A stretch of DNA of 64,000 nucleotides from the NCBI RefSeq assembly GCF_010686655.1, contig NZ_JAAGVY010000002.1, positions 62,001 through 126,000 of the forward strand, read 5' to 3'. Positions 16,778 to 27,200 of this stretch are shown piece by piece. Each line of letters starts with the position of its first letter. The first letter of the stretch is position 1. The position numbers and the translations under genes were made by a program. This stretch comes from Cryomorpha ignava. Its GTDB lineage: Bacteria; Bacteroidota; Bacteroidia; Flavobacteriales_D; Cryomorphaceae. Below the pieces are notes generated by a model. That model ran no database searches. It was given only the letters and a program-made list of their open reading frames with translations, and had not been told where the DNA came from.

Positions 16778-18319
16778 TTGAAAATTTTAAGTGCAGAAAA
16801 AATTCGCGAAGCCGATGCTTATACCATTAAGCATGAGCCAATAAAATCTATTGACCTGATGGAGCGAGCCGCCGGTTTATGCTTCGACTGGTTGTATGCG
16901 GCTGCGCCAAAGTTATTTCCAGATTCTATTTCGGAAGAAAAAGACTGGGTGTTTTATATTGTTTGTGGCACTGGCAACAACGGTGGCGATGGATTGGTGT
17001 TAGCCAGGCTGCTGCAGCGAAACGGGTATAATACAGAAGTTGCAGTTGTCCACGTTTCTGACAAGCCATCAAAAGATTTTACAGCCAGTCTTGATAAACT
17101 CGGAAAAGGGAAAAAGTCTGTGATTGAGATTAAGAAAACGGCTGATATTCCTGATTTTCCGGATAATGCGATCATCATCGATGCGATTTTTGGCACCGGT
17201 CTAAATCGGCCTTCAGAAGGGATAGGCAGAGAAGTGATTGAAAAAATCAATCAATCAAAATCTACCAAAGTAAGCATTGACATGCCCAGCGGATTATTTG
17301 ATTGCGACAACGCGAAAAATGACCCTAAAGGCATTGTTCGTTCCAATCATATTCTCACATTTCAGCTTCCTAAACTCTCTTTTTTCCTTTCGGAGAATGA
17401 GGCAATGGTGGGAGCGGTGCACATTCTTGATATAGGGTTGCACCCCGATTTTCTCAAAAATATTGATGCTACATTTCATTATTTAACAGGAAGTGAAGCC
17501 GCTGAAATGCGTAAAGTCAGAGGTACCTATTCGCATAAGGGCACTTATGGTCATGCGTTGATTATAGCTGGTGCGGAAGGCAAATGGGGGGCGGCGGTCT
17601 TGGCATCAAAAGCATGTTTGAGATCTGGTGCTGGGCTGGTCACCACGCATATTGGCACACAAGGTGCTGATATATTGCACAATGCCATGCCAGAATTGAT
17701 GATACAACACGATAAGGCGGGTACTCACTTTTCCAATTTGCCTGATTTATCAGATTATGATGCCATTGGCGTAGGCCCCGGAATCGGAAAATCGGATGAT
17801 ACGGTGCGTGCATTAAAATTGCTCATTCAGGAAGCAAAAGTTCCGTTGGTGCTAGATGCAGATGCGCTCAATATTCTGGCAGATAATCTCACCTGGATGG
17901 CTTTTTTGCCAAAAGGCAGCATTCTCACTCCTCATCCGGGTGAATTTTCCCGACTTGCCGGTTCAAAGCTTTCACATTTTGAATCGATAGAAAAGCAAAG
18001 AGAAATAAGTCAGAAAAATGGAATTTATATTCTTTTGAAAGGTGCAAATAGCAGTCTTAGCTTTCCCGATGGACGTGTGCTAATTAACAGCACCGGAAAC
18101 CCCGGAATGGCGTCCGGTGGGATGGGCGATACGCTTACGGGAATTATAACCGGCCTGCTTGCTGCTCAATATAAACCGCTTGAAGCTGCGGCTCTTGCCA
18201 TGTTTGTGCACGGCAGAGCGGGCGATCTGGCACTGAAAAATCAAAGTGTTGAAAGTCTCGTGGCCTCAGATTTAATCGACAATCTTGGAAAAGCATTTGA
18301 ATCATTAAGTCATGATTAG
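16778..18319 (+). CDS. nnr: bifunctional NAD(P)HX epimerase / ADP-dependent dehydratase
   Basis: A 513-residue two-domain metabolite-repair enzyme. The N-terminal YjeF_N epimerase domain (about 1-215) begins KILSAEKIREADAYTI and has GTGNNGGDGLVLARLL. The C-terminal ribokinase-like dehydratase (about 225-510) has TPHPGEFSRL and GNPGMASGGMGDTLTGII. Together they restore hydrated NADH and NADPH to the normal cofactors. The start is TTG; no in-frame ATG gives the family N-terminus. The last 8 bases overlap the next gene (ATG at 18312), suggesting coupled translation. Confidence 0.95.
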   Translation: MKILSAEKIREADAYTIKHEPIKSIDLMERAAGLCFDWLYAAAPKLFPDSISEEKDWVFYIVCGTGNNGGDGLVLARLLQRNGYNTEVAVVHVSDKPSKDFTASLDKLGKGKKSVIEIKKTADIPDFPDNAIIIDAIFGTGLNRPSEGIGREVIEKINQSKSTKVSIDMPSGLFDCDNAKNDPKGIVRSNHILTFQLPKLSFFLSENEAMVGAVHILDIGLHPDFLKNIDATFHYLTGSEAAEMRKVRGTYSHKGTYGHALIIAGAEGKWGAAVLASKACLRSGAGLVTTHIGTQGADILHNAMPELMIQHDKAGTHFSNLPDLSDYDAIGVGPGIGKSDDTVRALKLLIQEAKVPLVLDADALNILADNLTWMAFLPKGSILTPHPGEFSRLAGSKLSHFESIEKQREISQKNGIYILLKGANSSLSFPDGRVLINSTGNPGMASGGMGDTLTGIITGLLAAQYKPLEAAALAMFVHGRAGDLALKNQSVESLVASDLIDNLGKAFESLSHD

Positions 18320-19409
18320 TAAAACACTAAACATATTATTTATTGTTGCACTTCTGTGTTCATGCAACAATGATTCTCCAACTAGGGTAATAGACAGACC
18401 ATCTCTTCTCAAATCATCGCCGGCGATAAAAGTTGAGATTGAAAATAGGGGATCTGTAAATTATGGCGACACCATTTATATGAAAGTGTATCCCGTAAAG
18501 GATGAGATAACACTTGCAAAAGTAGTTGTAGAGCTAATTGGTACCAACAGAATTCTTGCTGAATCGACAGATGGAAATATAAAAATTGCTACAATTAATT
18601 CTGGTGGTGGTAATCTTAGATTTAAGATTGAAGCCGAATTTTCTTCAGGAGAAAAAAGCAACCGATACAAGGATATAACTGTAGTGTCTCCTGAAAAGGC
18701 AAATAACTGGGGCTTTGAAGTAGTAGAAAGATACCCGCATAATGCACATGCTTACACGCAGGGTTTGCTGGTGCATGATGGTTTTCTGTATGAAGGCACA
18801 GGACAGTATGGTACGTCTAAAATAATGAAGACAGAACTCACCACCGGAAAGGTTTTAAAAGAGGAGAGCCTTAGTTCTGATTATTTTGGGGAGGGAATTA
18901 CCATCTTCGACAATAAAATATACCAATTGACTTATAAGGCTGGCAAGGCATTCGTTTATGATTTAAGCAGCTTTGAAACAACCGGTGAGTTTAGATATTC
19001 TTTTAAAACTGCTGAAGGGTGGGGGCTTACGAACAACGATTCTCTATTGATAGCATCAGATGGTAGCGAATTGCTCTATTTTATCAATCCCGAAGATTTT
19101 CGGATTGTATCAACACTTCAGATTTTTGATGAAAATGGATCAGTAGAAAATATCAACGAGCTGGAATACCGCAATGGTATTATTTATGCCAATATATATA
19201 CTACAGCACGAATTGTGGCAATAGATGCCAAAACTGGCCGGGTGATGGACAATTATAATGCACGTGGAATTATGCTTCAATCTGAAGCTACGGCAGATAT
19301 GGATGTACTAAACGGTATTGCCTTTAATCCGCTGAACGGCAACTTCTTAATTACCGGAAAAAACTGGAGCAAACTTTATGAGGTTCGGCCTATTCCGGCA
19401 AATAGTTAA
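18312..19409 (+). CDS. glutaminyl-peptide cyclotransferase (glutamine cyclotransferase), lipoprotein
   Basis: A 365-residue protein with a lipoprotein signal (LNILFIVALLCSC) and a C-terminal beta-propeller of the plant/bacterial type glutaminyl cyclase family. Landmarks are HNAHAYTQGLLVHDGFLYEG, FGEGITIF, EGWGLTNN and LNGIAFNP. The family converts N-terminal glutamine to pyroglutamate on exported proteins. A domain of about 130 residues precedes the propeller. The gene overlaps the repair enzyme by 8 bases. In T9SS-bearing bacteria, many signal peptidase I products start with Gln, which makes an exported cyclase sensible here; that link is known for the phylum and inferred for this gene. Confidence 0.88.
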   Translation: MISKTLNILFIVALLCSCNNDSPTRVIDRPSLLKSSPAIKVEIENRGSVNYGDTIYMKVYPVKDEITLAKVVVELIGTNRILAESTDGNIKIATINSGGGNLRFKIEAEFSSGEKSNRYKDITVVSPEKANNWGFEVVERYPHNAHAYTQGLLVHDGFLYEGTGQYGTSKIMKTELTTGKVLKEESLSSDYFGEGITIFDNKIYQLTYKAGKAFVYDLSSFETTGEFRYSFKTAEGWGLTNNDSLLIASDGSELLYFINPEDFRIVSTLQIFDENGSVENINELEYRNGIIYANIYTTARIVAIDAKTGRVMDNYNARGIMLQSEATADMDVLNGIAFNPLNGNFLITGKNWSKLYEVRPIPANS

Positions 19410-19424
19410 TTAGAATTTTCTGGA

Positions 19425-20036
19425 TTAATAAACCAAATCGCCAATTCCCTGACGCACAAGTTCTGGTTCGCCCGATGTATAATCAATAATCGTCGAGGCT
19501 TCATTATTTCCATAACCACCATTGATTACGATATCTACGAGTTTCTCGTATTTTTCATGAATTAATTCAGGATCAGTGGTGTATTCAAGCACTTCGTCGT
19601 CATCGTGTACCGATGTGGCGATTAGCGGATTACCAAGCATTTGCACCAGCTGTCTGGCTATATTATTATCGGGTATCCGAATACCTACTTCTTTCTTGTT
19701 CGATTTAAAAATCTTGGGCAAAGCACTGCTTCCATTTAAAATAAAAGTAAAGGGCCCGGGAAGATTTTTCTTCATCATTTTATATTCCGGTGTATTTACA
19801 CGGGCATATTCTGCAATGTGACTCAGGTCATAGCAAATAATCGAGAAATTAGCCTTTTCGGGTTTCAATCCTTTAATATGAGCAACCCGCGCCACCGCTT
19901 TTACATTATTCACATCGCAACCTATACTGTAAACAGTATCGGTAGGGTAAATAATTACGCCGCCACTTCGCAACACGTCAACTACTTGCAGCATGCGTTT
20001 CTCATCGGGATTTTCGGGGTGGATATTCAATAACAT
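19425..20036 (-). CDS. Sua5/YciO/YrdC family protein (threonylcarbamoyl-AMP synthase-like)
   Basis: A 203-residue YrdC-fold protein beginning MLLNIHPENPDEKRMLQVV. The nucleotide-binding core is seen as GGVIIYPTDTVYSIGCDV, followed by KANFSIICYDLSHIAEYA and GPFTFIL. It matches the YciO-like branch that Bacteroidota use. The YrdC/Sua5 enzymes make the threonylcarbamoyl-AMP needed for t6A in tRNA; the role of YciO members is less certain. It converges on the glutaminyl cyclase gene with 15 bases between the stops. Confidence 0.88.
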   Translation of the reverse strand: MLLNIHPENPDEKRMLQVVDVLRSGGVIIYPTDTVYSIGCDVNNVKAVARVAHIKGLKPEKANFSIICYDLSHIAEYARVNTPEYKMMKKNLPGPFTFILNGSSALPKIFKSNKKEVGIRIPDNNIARQLVQMLGNPLIATSVHDDDEVLEYTTDPELIHEKYEKLVDIVINGGYGNNEASTIIDYTSGEPELVRQGIGDLVY

Positions 20037-20248
20037 AGCTTCCTCAATTTTGCGTAAAGTTACGGAAAAGATAAATTTATTGAGATCATGGCACAGGGAT
20101 GAGTTTATAAATGAAACTCTCTACACTTATTAAGTTTTAATTTAAATTTCATGGTAAGAGGGGCAACCTACCGCTTTGCCTTTCGAAAGACTTTGAGATT
20201 GAAACCATTGCAAATTTTTGTTTTAATTATGTCAGATTAGCCCTAAAA

Positions 20249-20275
20249 AAAAGCCGCTTCAAAGTAGCGGCTTTT
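20249..20275 (-). terminator. terminator of the transaldolase gene
   Basis: A perfect stem AAAAGCCGCT (20249-20258) / AGCGGCTTTT (20266-20275). On the minus strand it is followed by a T run (complement of the A run at 20245-20252), about 25 bases after the transaldolase stop. Confidence 0.88.
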
Positions 20276-20297
20276 ATAATAACATGAGTAAATGTTC

Positions 20298-20963
20298 CTA
20301 TTTCGCAGAAGCAGCAGCCTTTTTATGGTCGGCCAAAAATTTCTCTAAACCGATATCCGTAAGCGGGTGGTTAAGCAAACCCATAATGGCACTAAGCGGC
20401 CCGGTCATAACATCAGCACCCACTTCGGCACATTGAATAATATGCATGGTGTGGCGAATAGAAGCGGCAAGGATTTCAGTTTCGTAACCGTAGTTATCGT
20501 AAATTAAGCGTATCTGAGCAATGAGTTCAATTCCGTTTGTAGAAATATCATCTAAACGACCAATAAACGGAGATACATAAGTTGCACCGGCTTTGGCAGC
20601 AAGCAATGCCTGACCGGCTGAAAATACCAGCGTGCAATTGGTTTTAATTCCTTTATCGGTAAAATAGCGAAGGGCCTTTATGCCATCTTTTATCATAGGA
20701 ACTTTTACCACGATATTTTTGTGCAGCTTGGCAAGTTTCTCGCCTTCTTTGATTATTCCTTTATAATCTGTCGAGATAACCTCGGCACTTACTGGGCCAT
20801 CTACAATTTTGCAAATGTCAAGGTAGTGCTGTATCACATTTTTGTCGCCTGTAATACCTTCTTTTGCCATAAGCGAAGGATTTGTGGTTACACCATCGAG
20901 CACACCAAAATCGCCGGCTTCGCGAATTTGGTCAAGATTTGCAGTATCAATAAAGAATTTCAT
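20298..20963 (-). CDS. transaldolase, short (TalC/Fsa-like) form
   Basis: The start at 20963 gives [20 protein letters not shown], the standard family N-terminus; the longer frame adds 22 residues without support. The 221-residue TIM-barrel enzyme has [13 protein letters not shown], the Schiff-base lysine segment [27 protein letters not shown] and [11 protein letters not shown]. It moves a dihydroxyacetone unit between sugar phosphates in the pentose phosphate pathway. Short members may instead be fructose-6-phosphate aldolases; the sequence does not clearly separate the two, but annotated Bacteroidota members are usually transaldolase. Confidence 0.93.
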   Translation of the reverse strand: MKFFIDTANLDQIREAGDFGVLDGVTTNPSLMAKEGITGDKNVIQHYLDICKIVDGPVSAEVISTDYKGIIKEGEKLAKLHKNIVVKVPMIKDGIKALRYFTDKGIKTNCTLVFSAGQALLAAKAGATYVSPFIGRLDDISTNGIELIAQIRLIYDNYGYETEILAASIRHTMHIIQCAEVGADVMTGPLSAIMGLLNHPLTDIGLEKFLADHKKAAASAK

Positions 20964-21067
20964 GGGTCTGTTTTTATTTGCCGCAAAGGTATAAATTTCA
21001 AATGTGCTTGCCCATTGTGCAAAAAACAAAATTTGAAAGTTTTACAATTGTTTCGTCTTGACTGGAA

Positions 21068-22621
21068 TTATAATCTCGGAATATGCTTCAACTCTGCCTT
21101 AATATTTTTTTCGTGAGCTGTGAATTTAAAGTCGTGGATCAACTCGAGCACATCGTGGTCTATAAGGCTGGCCTTTGAGCCATCGAGTATCACATGACTA
21201 TTATCTGGAATGTGCTCTAAAGTGTTTCGCAAATTGGCTTTATTTAAAAAGGATACATGCTCACTTAGTTCTATAAGAATTTCGGGAGAGCTGCCTGCAC
21301 GATTTGTACTGTCATAATACTTGTAAGGTACTTGGTAGTTGGCTCTAAGAATATAGAAAACGCCGACTGCCATACCCACCAAAATTCCGATAAGTAAATC
21401 GGTAAATAAAATAGCAATAACAGTGACGATAAACGGGATAAATTGCTTTCTACCAACTTTAAATTGAGCCTTGTAAAGAGCTGGATTTGTAAGCTTATAG
21501 CCTACCATGATAAGAATTGCGGCAAGGGCAGCAAGTGGAATAAGATTCATAATAGTAGGCAATAATGCAACCGCAATCAACAACCAAAAGCCATGCAAAA
21601 TTGCTGATAATTTGGTTTTTGCACCTGAAGCGAGGTTGGTACTACTACGCACAATAACAGCTGTAATTGGCAAGCCACCTATGGCTCCACTTAATAAGTT
21701 ACCCAAACCCTGCGCCTTTAGTTCAGCGTTTTGAGGAGTGCGGCGTTTTTCTGGATCTATTCGATCAATTGCCTCAGTGCTAAGCAAGGTTTCCAAACTA
21801 GCCACTATTGCAATTGTGATGGCGGTAATATACAGTGTAGGATTTCCTATTGCATCAAAAGAGGGAAGGGCCATTGTTGATGTAAAAGATTCAAAATCAG
21901 AGAAAACCGGCAGACTCACCAAATGCGAGGCGTCAATCGCGATCTCGGGAGCAAACTGAATAAACAAATAATTGACAAAAACGGCTAGAAAAACAACCAC
22001 TACCCCTCCAGGTAATTGTTTTAACGCTTTAATGTTTTGAATAGATTTTTTGCTCCAGAGTATTAATATTCCCATGCTAAGAAAACCTATGATAAGACTA
22101 CCCATTTGTACGTGTGTAAACGCATCGAAAAGCGCGGAAAACGTATTGCTCCCTCCTTGCTGAAAGAATTCCATTTCACCAAAAGCATCGCTATCAAAAC
22201 CCACCAAGTGAGGTATCTGCTTTAAGATTAGAATGAGGCCTATGGCAGCGAGCATTCCTTTAATTACGGAACTCGGAAAATACATACCAATTACTCCTGC
22301 CTTGGCGTAACCAAGAATAATCTGTAAAACGCCGGCTATCATAACCGCAAGCAAAAATGATTCGAAAGACCCCAGGTCTTCAATGGCATTTAATACTATA
22401 ACTACTAGGCCTGCCGCGGGACCACTTACGCTCAGATGCGATTTGCTCGCCGTACCTATTACGATTCCACCTATTATACCAGCAATAATTCCAGATAAAA
22501 GAGGCACTCCAGAAGCTAGCGCAATACCCAGACAAAGCGGCAATGCAACGAGAAATACTACGATACTCGACATGAAGTCGGTTCGAAAATGAGAAAAAAG
22601 GTTAGTGAATGATTTGTTCAT
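21068..22621 (-). CDS. SulP family anion transporter with STAS domain
   Basis: A 517-residue inner-membrane protein with about 12 hydrophobic segments (residues 15-420) and a C-terminal STAS domain (about 430-517, with HVILDGSKASLIDHDVLEL). The SulP signature SKSHLSVSGPAAGLVVIV and LGNLLSGAIGGLPITAVIVRS are present. SulP proteins carry sulfate, bicarbonate or other anions, usually with sodium or protons. Marine members of this Bacteroidota branch are often considered bicarbonate carriers, but sulfate cannot be excluded. I use the ATG at 22621 (MNKSFTNLFSHFRTD); an upstream ATG at 22654 is in frame but adds an unlikely tail. Confidence 0.88.
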   Translation of the reverse strand: MNKSFTNLFSHFRTDFMSSIVVFLVALPLCLGIALASGVPLLSGIIAGIIGGIVIGTASKSHLSVSGPAAGLVVIVLNAIEDLGSFESFLLAVMIAGVLQIILGYAKAGVIGMYFPSSVIKGMLAAIGLILILKQIPHLVGFDSDAFGEMEFFQQGGSNTFSALFDAFTHVQMGSLIIGFLSMGILILWSKKSIQNIKALKQLPGGVVVVFLAVFVNYLFIQFAPEIAIDASHLVSLPVFSDFESFTSTMALPSFDAIGNPTLYITAITIAIVASLETLLSTEAIDRIDPEKRRTPQNAELKAQGLGNLLSGAIGGLPITAVIVRSSTNLASGAKTKLSAILHGFWLLIAVALLPTIMNLIPLAALAAILIMVGYKLTNPALYKAQFKVGRKQFIPFIVTVIAILFTDLLIGILVGMAVGVFYILRANYQVPYKYYDSTNRAGSSPEILIELSEHVSFLNKANLRNTLEHIPDNSHVILDGSKASLIDHDVLELIHDFKFTAHEKNIKAELKHIPRL

Positions 22622-22733
22622 GATATCGATATGCGTTGAATGACCTGCATTCAAAATAATTTTAAATAAATGGAAAGTATAGTCTAAAAATTAATTTAGA
22701 AACGAGGAAATTGTGCACCTTAATGCACCGATA

Positions 22734-23123
22734 TTATGAAATTCGGGGAGGAGGAGTTTGAACGTCGTCTTTTGGTCTGGATTTAACCAGATTATCAGAC
22801 GAAGCGAAGCTCTGAGCCTTAATTGTTTCGGCCGAAAGTTCGCATTTTAAGACCCCATTGAGGAAAAGTTTTGATGAATGCGTGTCACATTCTTTGCTTG
22901 ATTGATGACGTTCGTTTTGCTCTTCAGAACTGAGCATAATGAATTGAGTTGCATTTTTTTCCTGAAGAACGGTAAGTGAAACAAAGAAAATTGGCGCCAA
23001 CAAAAGAAAAGTCACAATAACCAAATTGGTTATTTGACGCACCTTAACGATCTTTTGTTCACGTACTTTTTTACTTGATTTCACTTTGCAAAAATAAGCA
23101 TTTTTACTTTGCGATAACAACAT
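22734..23123 (-). CDS. small exported protein with C-terminal TPPPR motif, unknown function
   Basis: A 129-residue protein with a basic N-terminus, one membrane or signal segment (TNLVIVTFLLLAPIFFVSL, about 32-50) and a polar periplasmic part holding two Cys. The tail is TPPPRIS. A second protein in the window (46047-46514) also has one N-terminal hydrophobic segment and ends in TPPPR plus four residues. Such short proteins often lie beside metal transporter genes in Bacteroidota. Here the neighbour is SulP, about 110 bases downstream in the same direction. The start may be further in; there are no other ATGs before the hydrophobic segment. Confidence 0.55.
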   Translation of the reverse strand: MLLSQSKNAYFCKVKSSKKVREQKIVKVRQITNLVIVTFLLLAPIFFVSLTVLQEKNATQFIMLSSEEQNERHQSSKECDTHSSKLFLNGVLKCELSAETIKAQSFASSDNLVKSRPKDDVQTPPPRIS

Positions 23124-23187
23124 GAAAGTTTAAATGTTCTTTTGCAAGTCTAGAAAGGTTTAATTAGAAAGTTCCAATTTTAACTAA

Positions 23188-24249
23188 TCACCTCTTTTTT
23201 CTTTCATTCATGCGCCAGCGAAGGCCTAATTCGTATCCGCCGCGACCTGAATTATACTCTTTGAGATTGCCCATACTGAAGTCGTAAGCCAGAAACAGGG
23301 AGTATTTAGACCAATCCATACCTGCATTTACTGTGAGTGCATTTGAGTTTCTCATGAAAATTCCTGCTTGAATTGACATGGGTTCGGTATCTCCAATAAA
23401 GCTATTGCCGGCTATTACGAGGTATTTTACGCTGAATCCGTATAAGGTGGCTGTGCTGCCGTTTTGTTGCTGGAAGTAAAATTGTGGCAGCGCTGCGATT
23501 TTTTCACCGAATGGCAATTGCAAAGCTGCAAAAAGGCTATATCGCGGCTTGAGTTCGGTAGAAAGATATTGCGACTCGCTGAGATTAATTCGGCCAAGAT
23601 GATAGGCGGCAGCCCCCAGCGATATTTTGCGATCTAGATTCCAGCCGCGTTTTTTAGATTTTATTGATGCGTGATAGACTATTCCTGCGCCAAGATCGAG
23701 ATTTGACTCCGCGTCGCCAGAAAAGGATTCGCCACTGCTAATGCCGGGATCGTATTGCACACCATTAAACTGGCTGGCCCATTTCCCATCTGCCGCACTT
23801 AAGCTGCGCTGGTCATAGCCAATATTTAATCCGCCACCAAGGGTGCTGGTTGAGGTGAGCTGGACATGATAGGCTGTAGAACCATTTACCGCGAAAACCT
23901 TTTGTCCGTCTGGGCCCGACTTGTCGGTTAAAAAGTTTAAACCTGCGCCCAAATGGCCTTTGCCAGACTTACCCGTAGCATCACCCATTATTATCATGTC
24001 AAACGAACCGCTCATTGTGGTAAAAGGCGTGCCTACAGATTTCCATTGGGAGCGATAACTTAGTTGTGCTCGGTATAAATCAAACTCGCCGGCACTGGCA
24101 GGATTGATATAAAGAGGCACTTGATTTGGAAGCGAAAACTGAACATCTTGACAATGAGAAACCGAGGAGAAGAAGGGCAAAACGAGCATCATTCCCAAAA
24201 TGAATTTGGGAATGACTCCTTTCCTTTTTTTGTTTCTCTTCGTGTACAT
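23188..24249 (-). CDS. PorP/SprF family type IX secretion system membrane protein
   Basis: A 353-residue outer-membrane protein with a signal peptide (FILGMMLVLPFFSSVSHC). The family start QDVQFSLPNQVPLYINPASAGEF contains the conserved N-P-A-x-A-G motif, followed by barrel strands. PorP/SprF proteins are needed to secrete or anchor the partner that carries a type B C-terminal domain. The partner is the 1212-residue gene immediately upstream, whose stop overlaps this start by one base (24249). This pairing is the standard arrangement for SprB-like adhesins. Confidence 0.92.
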   Translation of the reverse strand: MYTKRNKKRKGVIPKFILGMMLVLPFFSSVSHCQDVQFSLPNQVPLYINPASAGEFDLYRAQLSYRSQWKSVGTPFTTMSGSFDMIIMGDATGKSGKGHLGAGLNFLTDKSGPDGQKVFAVNGSTAYHVQLTSTSTLGGGLNIGYDQRSLSAADGKWASQFNGVQYDPGISSGESFSGDAESNLDLGAGIVYHASIKSKKRGWNLDRKISLGAAAYHLGRINLSESQYLSTELKPRYSLFAALQLPFGEKIAALPQFYFQQQNGSTATLYGFSVKYLVIAGNSFIGDTEPMSIQAGIFMRNSNALTVNAGMDWSKYSLFLAYDFSMGNLKEYNSGRGGYELGLRWRMNERKKR

Positions 24250-27200
24250 TACCTTTGGATAGTAACATTGCCCGTTTCATTAACTGATTGACCTTCTTCC
24301 AATTCGGCTTCGAAAGTATAAACATATGAACCGCTGGCCGGAGTGCCATCAATAGTTCCATCCCAACAATTTTCTGTATTTGAACTTTTGAAAATCAACT
24401 TTCCATATCGGTCGTAAATTTTGAAATTAAAGCTGACCATTCTCACGCCCATCACGCAAAGCTGATCGTTCAATCCATCGCTATTTGGTGAAAACATGGT
24501 TGGAATAAAGCTATTTGGCTCCGGCAGTTCACGTTCCACAAAAAGGCTATCAGTTGAGGTGCAGCCATGTACACTTGTAACCAATACCTCATACCAAATA
24601 GATGCTGATGGATTGACAACGGGATTTGCACAATCTGCACAGCTTAGACCCTCGGGAGGAGTCCAGTTATACGAGGGGTTTTCAAGTTCAGGATTGGTGT
24701 AAACCGCTATTTCTTCAGAATCGAAAAAACCCAGTAGAATTGAATCAGGATCAATCACCGCGGTAAACAGTCCCAGATTGGGAATAGTGAATTGGGTGCT
24801 GTCTCCGCATCCATTAGCGTCGGCAAAAATTACAGTATAACTACCGGCATAAAGATCGTCAACAATAAAACCAGATTCTTCACCCGGGCTCCATTCAACA
24901 GTGTAAGGAACAAAACCTCCGTAGAGAAGAAGTTGGCCCCCACCATTTGGATTGTCGCAATATGCCGGGGTAATCACGAGACTATCAACGATTTGATCGG
25001 GCTCTGTGAGTGTGGTGTTTGCGGAAGCAGAACAACCTGCGCTGTTTGTAACAATGGCAGAATAAGCTCCTGCGGTTAAGCTATCGACTGCATTTTGAGT
25101 AGATCCGAATAGAGGCCATTCATAAGTGAGGCTCAAGGTATCGTTTGATGTTATCGTTATACTACCATCGGCCGATTGGTAACAAGTAGGATCGATAGAT
25201 GAGACGCTAAATTGTGGTCCGGGATATAGCCAAACGTCTACGGTAGTGGTATCGCTACAACCAAATTGCGTATTTGCGATAAGCGTGTATTCGCCAGCCT
25301 GACTCGCCTGAACGGTGTCAATAACCGGATTTTGATCTTCATTTATTAAAGTATCTGAAGCAAACCAATTGTAGTAATAGCCACCATCACCGAAGAGCTC
25401 GAGTGTGCTTCCCGGACAGATGGAATCATTCGCGGAAGCGATAGCAGTATTGGGGTAATCAACATGGACAATCACTCCTGAACATCTTGATTCATCATCA
25501 ACACTCTCTGCACGAACGAAATATGCGGTGGTGGTGTCGGGTGCAACCCAAATTTCAGTTCCTTCACCTATAAATTTATCTATAACTCCACATGAATCAA
25601 CATACCATACCCATTGAGCACCCTGACCTAATGCGCCCCCACTTAGAGAAAGCAAAATGCTATCGCCGATGCATACTCCAATGGGATTGTAGCCATCATC
25701 ATCATCATCATCATCATTGCCGCCGCCGCCACCACCGCCACCGCTACTGCCTATACAATCATCGCAAGGAGGTGTGGATTTGTATTGAGTGAATCGAGCT
25801 ATAAATCCAAGCGTGTCGAGTCCGGGATTTACTAGCATATGAGCAGTTTGTTCGGGACCATTCTGGCTAATACCGATTACAGACGTGGTAAGCCCCGTAA
25901 TATATACCGAGGTATAGCCAAAAACTGCTATTGCGCGACCCAGGTCGTAGTCCTCTCCGCCGTAATACTCTCCCCATATTCTTTCACCCGACTGACTGAA
26001 TTTAGCCACAAATACATCTTGAGATACAAAGGGGCTGGGAATATAAGTTGTATCGGACGTCATGGCAGAGTCGCTTGTGGTGGTTCCCACTATATAAATT
26101 TGCCCGTCGTAATCACGACTTATTCCGTTTGCTACGTCGGTTCCTTCTCCACCCACATAGCTAAACCATTCCAACATTCCATCAGTTGCCATACGGGCAA
26201 TAAAGGCATCTCCACTCCCGGCGTATTCCTGCTGAAAGGATGTGGTATCTGAGTATGTGATTAAGGAATCTGTACTTCCCGAGAAATAGAAATCGCCACT
26301 TACAGATGTTACGCCGGTTAATTTATCATTTCCGGGTCCTCCAAAATAGGTTGCCCAGGCTATGCTTCCTGCACTATCGAGTTTCAAAGCAAATCCATCT
26401 GTTTCTCCGTCCAGATTATACTGAAAACCAGATCCCCAGGCTATGTTTTGAGAAGAGTGGGTATAGCCGGCAACGATTACACTTGACAGAGAATCGAGCG
26501 CCACAGAAGTAGCAAAATCATCGCTTTCGCCGCCGTAGTAGCTTGTATAAGTCAGTATGCCATTAATATTGTACTTGGCTATAAAAACATCTGTTCCGCC
26601 CTGATAATTGACGAGAGTAGAAACGGAATCGTTTTGGAGAAATCCCCCTGCGTTTGTATTTCCAACTACTATTACATTTCCAAATCCATCTGCCTTGCAG
26701 GCAACGGCTTCTTCTTCGCCTGTAGAACCAATAAAGCTGTCCCAAACAAAACTTCCAAAACGGTCGAAATGAGCCACAAAACCATCGGTACCGCCACCGT
26801 TTTCGGTTTGCTGGACGCCATCGCTGCCTATCGAATCTGTAGATGTAGAGCTTCCAACCACATATAGTCTGTCGTAAGAATCTACATCAATTCCCAGACC
26901 TTTATCGTCGCCTGATCCTCCATAGTAGGTGGCCCAATGGCGCAAACCATGCTGGTTCATTTTTACAATGAAGGCATCGCTAGTTCCGCCTGAATAAACC
27001 GTTTGGTACAACCCTTCGGAAGCCATATTATGAAGAGATGATGTGGTTCCTGTTACGAACACATTTCCTAATGAGTCGGTGGCGATGGCATTACCCACAT
27101 CGTATAGAGAATCGCCGTAGTAAGTGCCCCACTCTAAAATGGCCAGTGGGTCAATGATTAGCTGACCTTCGGAACTATCATGAAAGGTGTTTTTTGTTTC

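Noticed and set aside
25592-25792. A plus-strand frame with a run of eight histidines
   Set aside because: It is the complement of the Gly/Asp-rich linker of the T9SS protein on the minus strand; no independent gene is supported.
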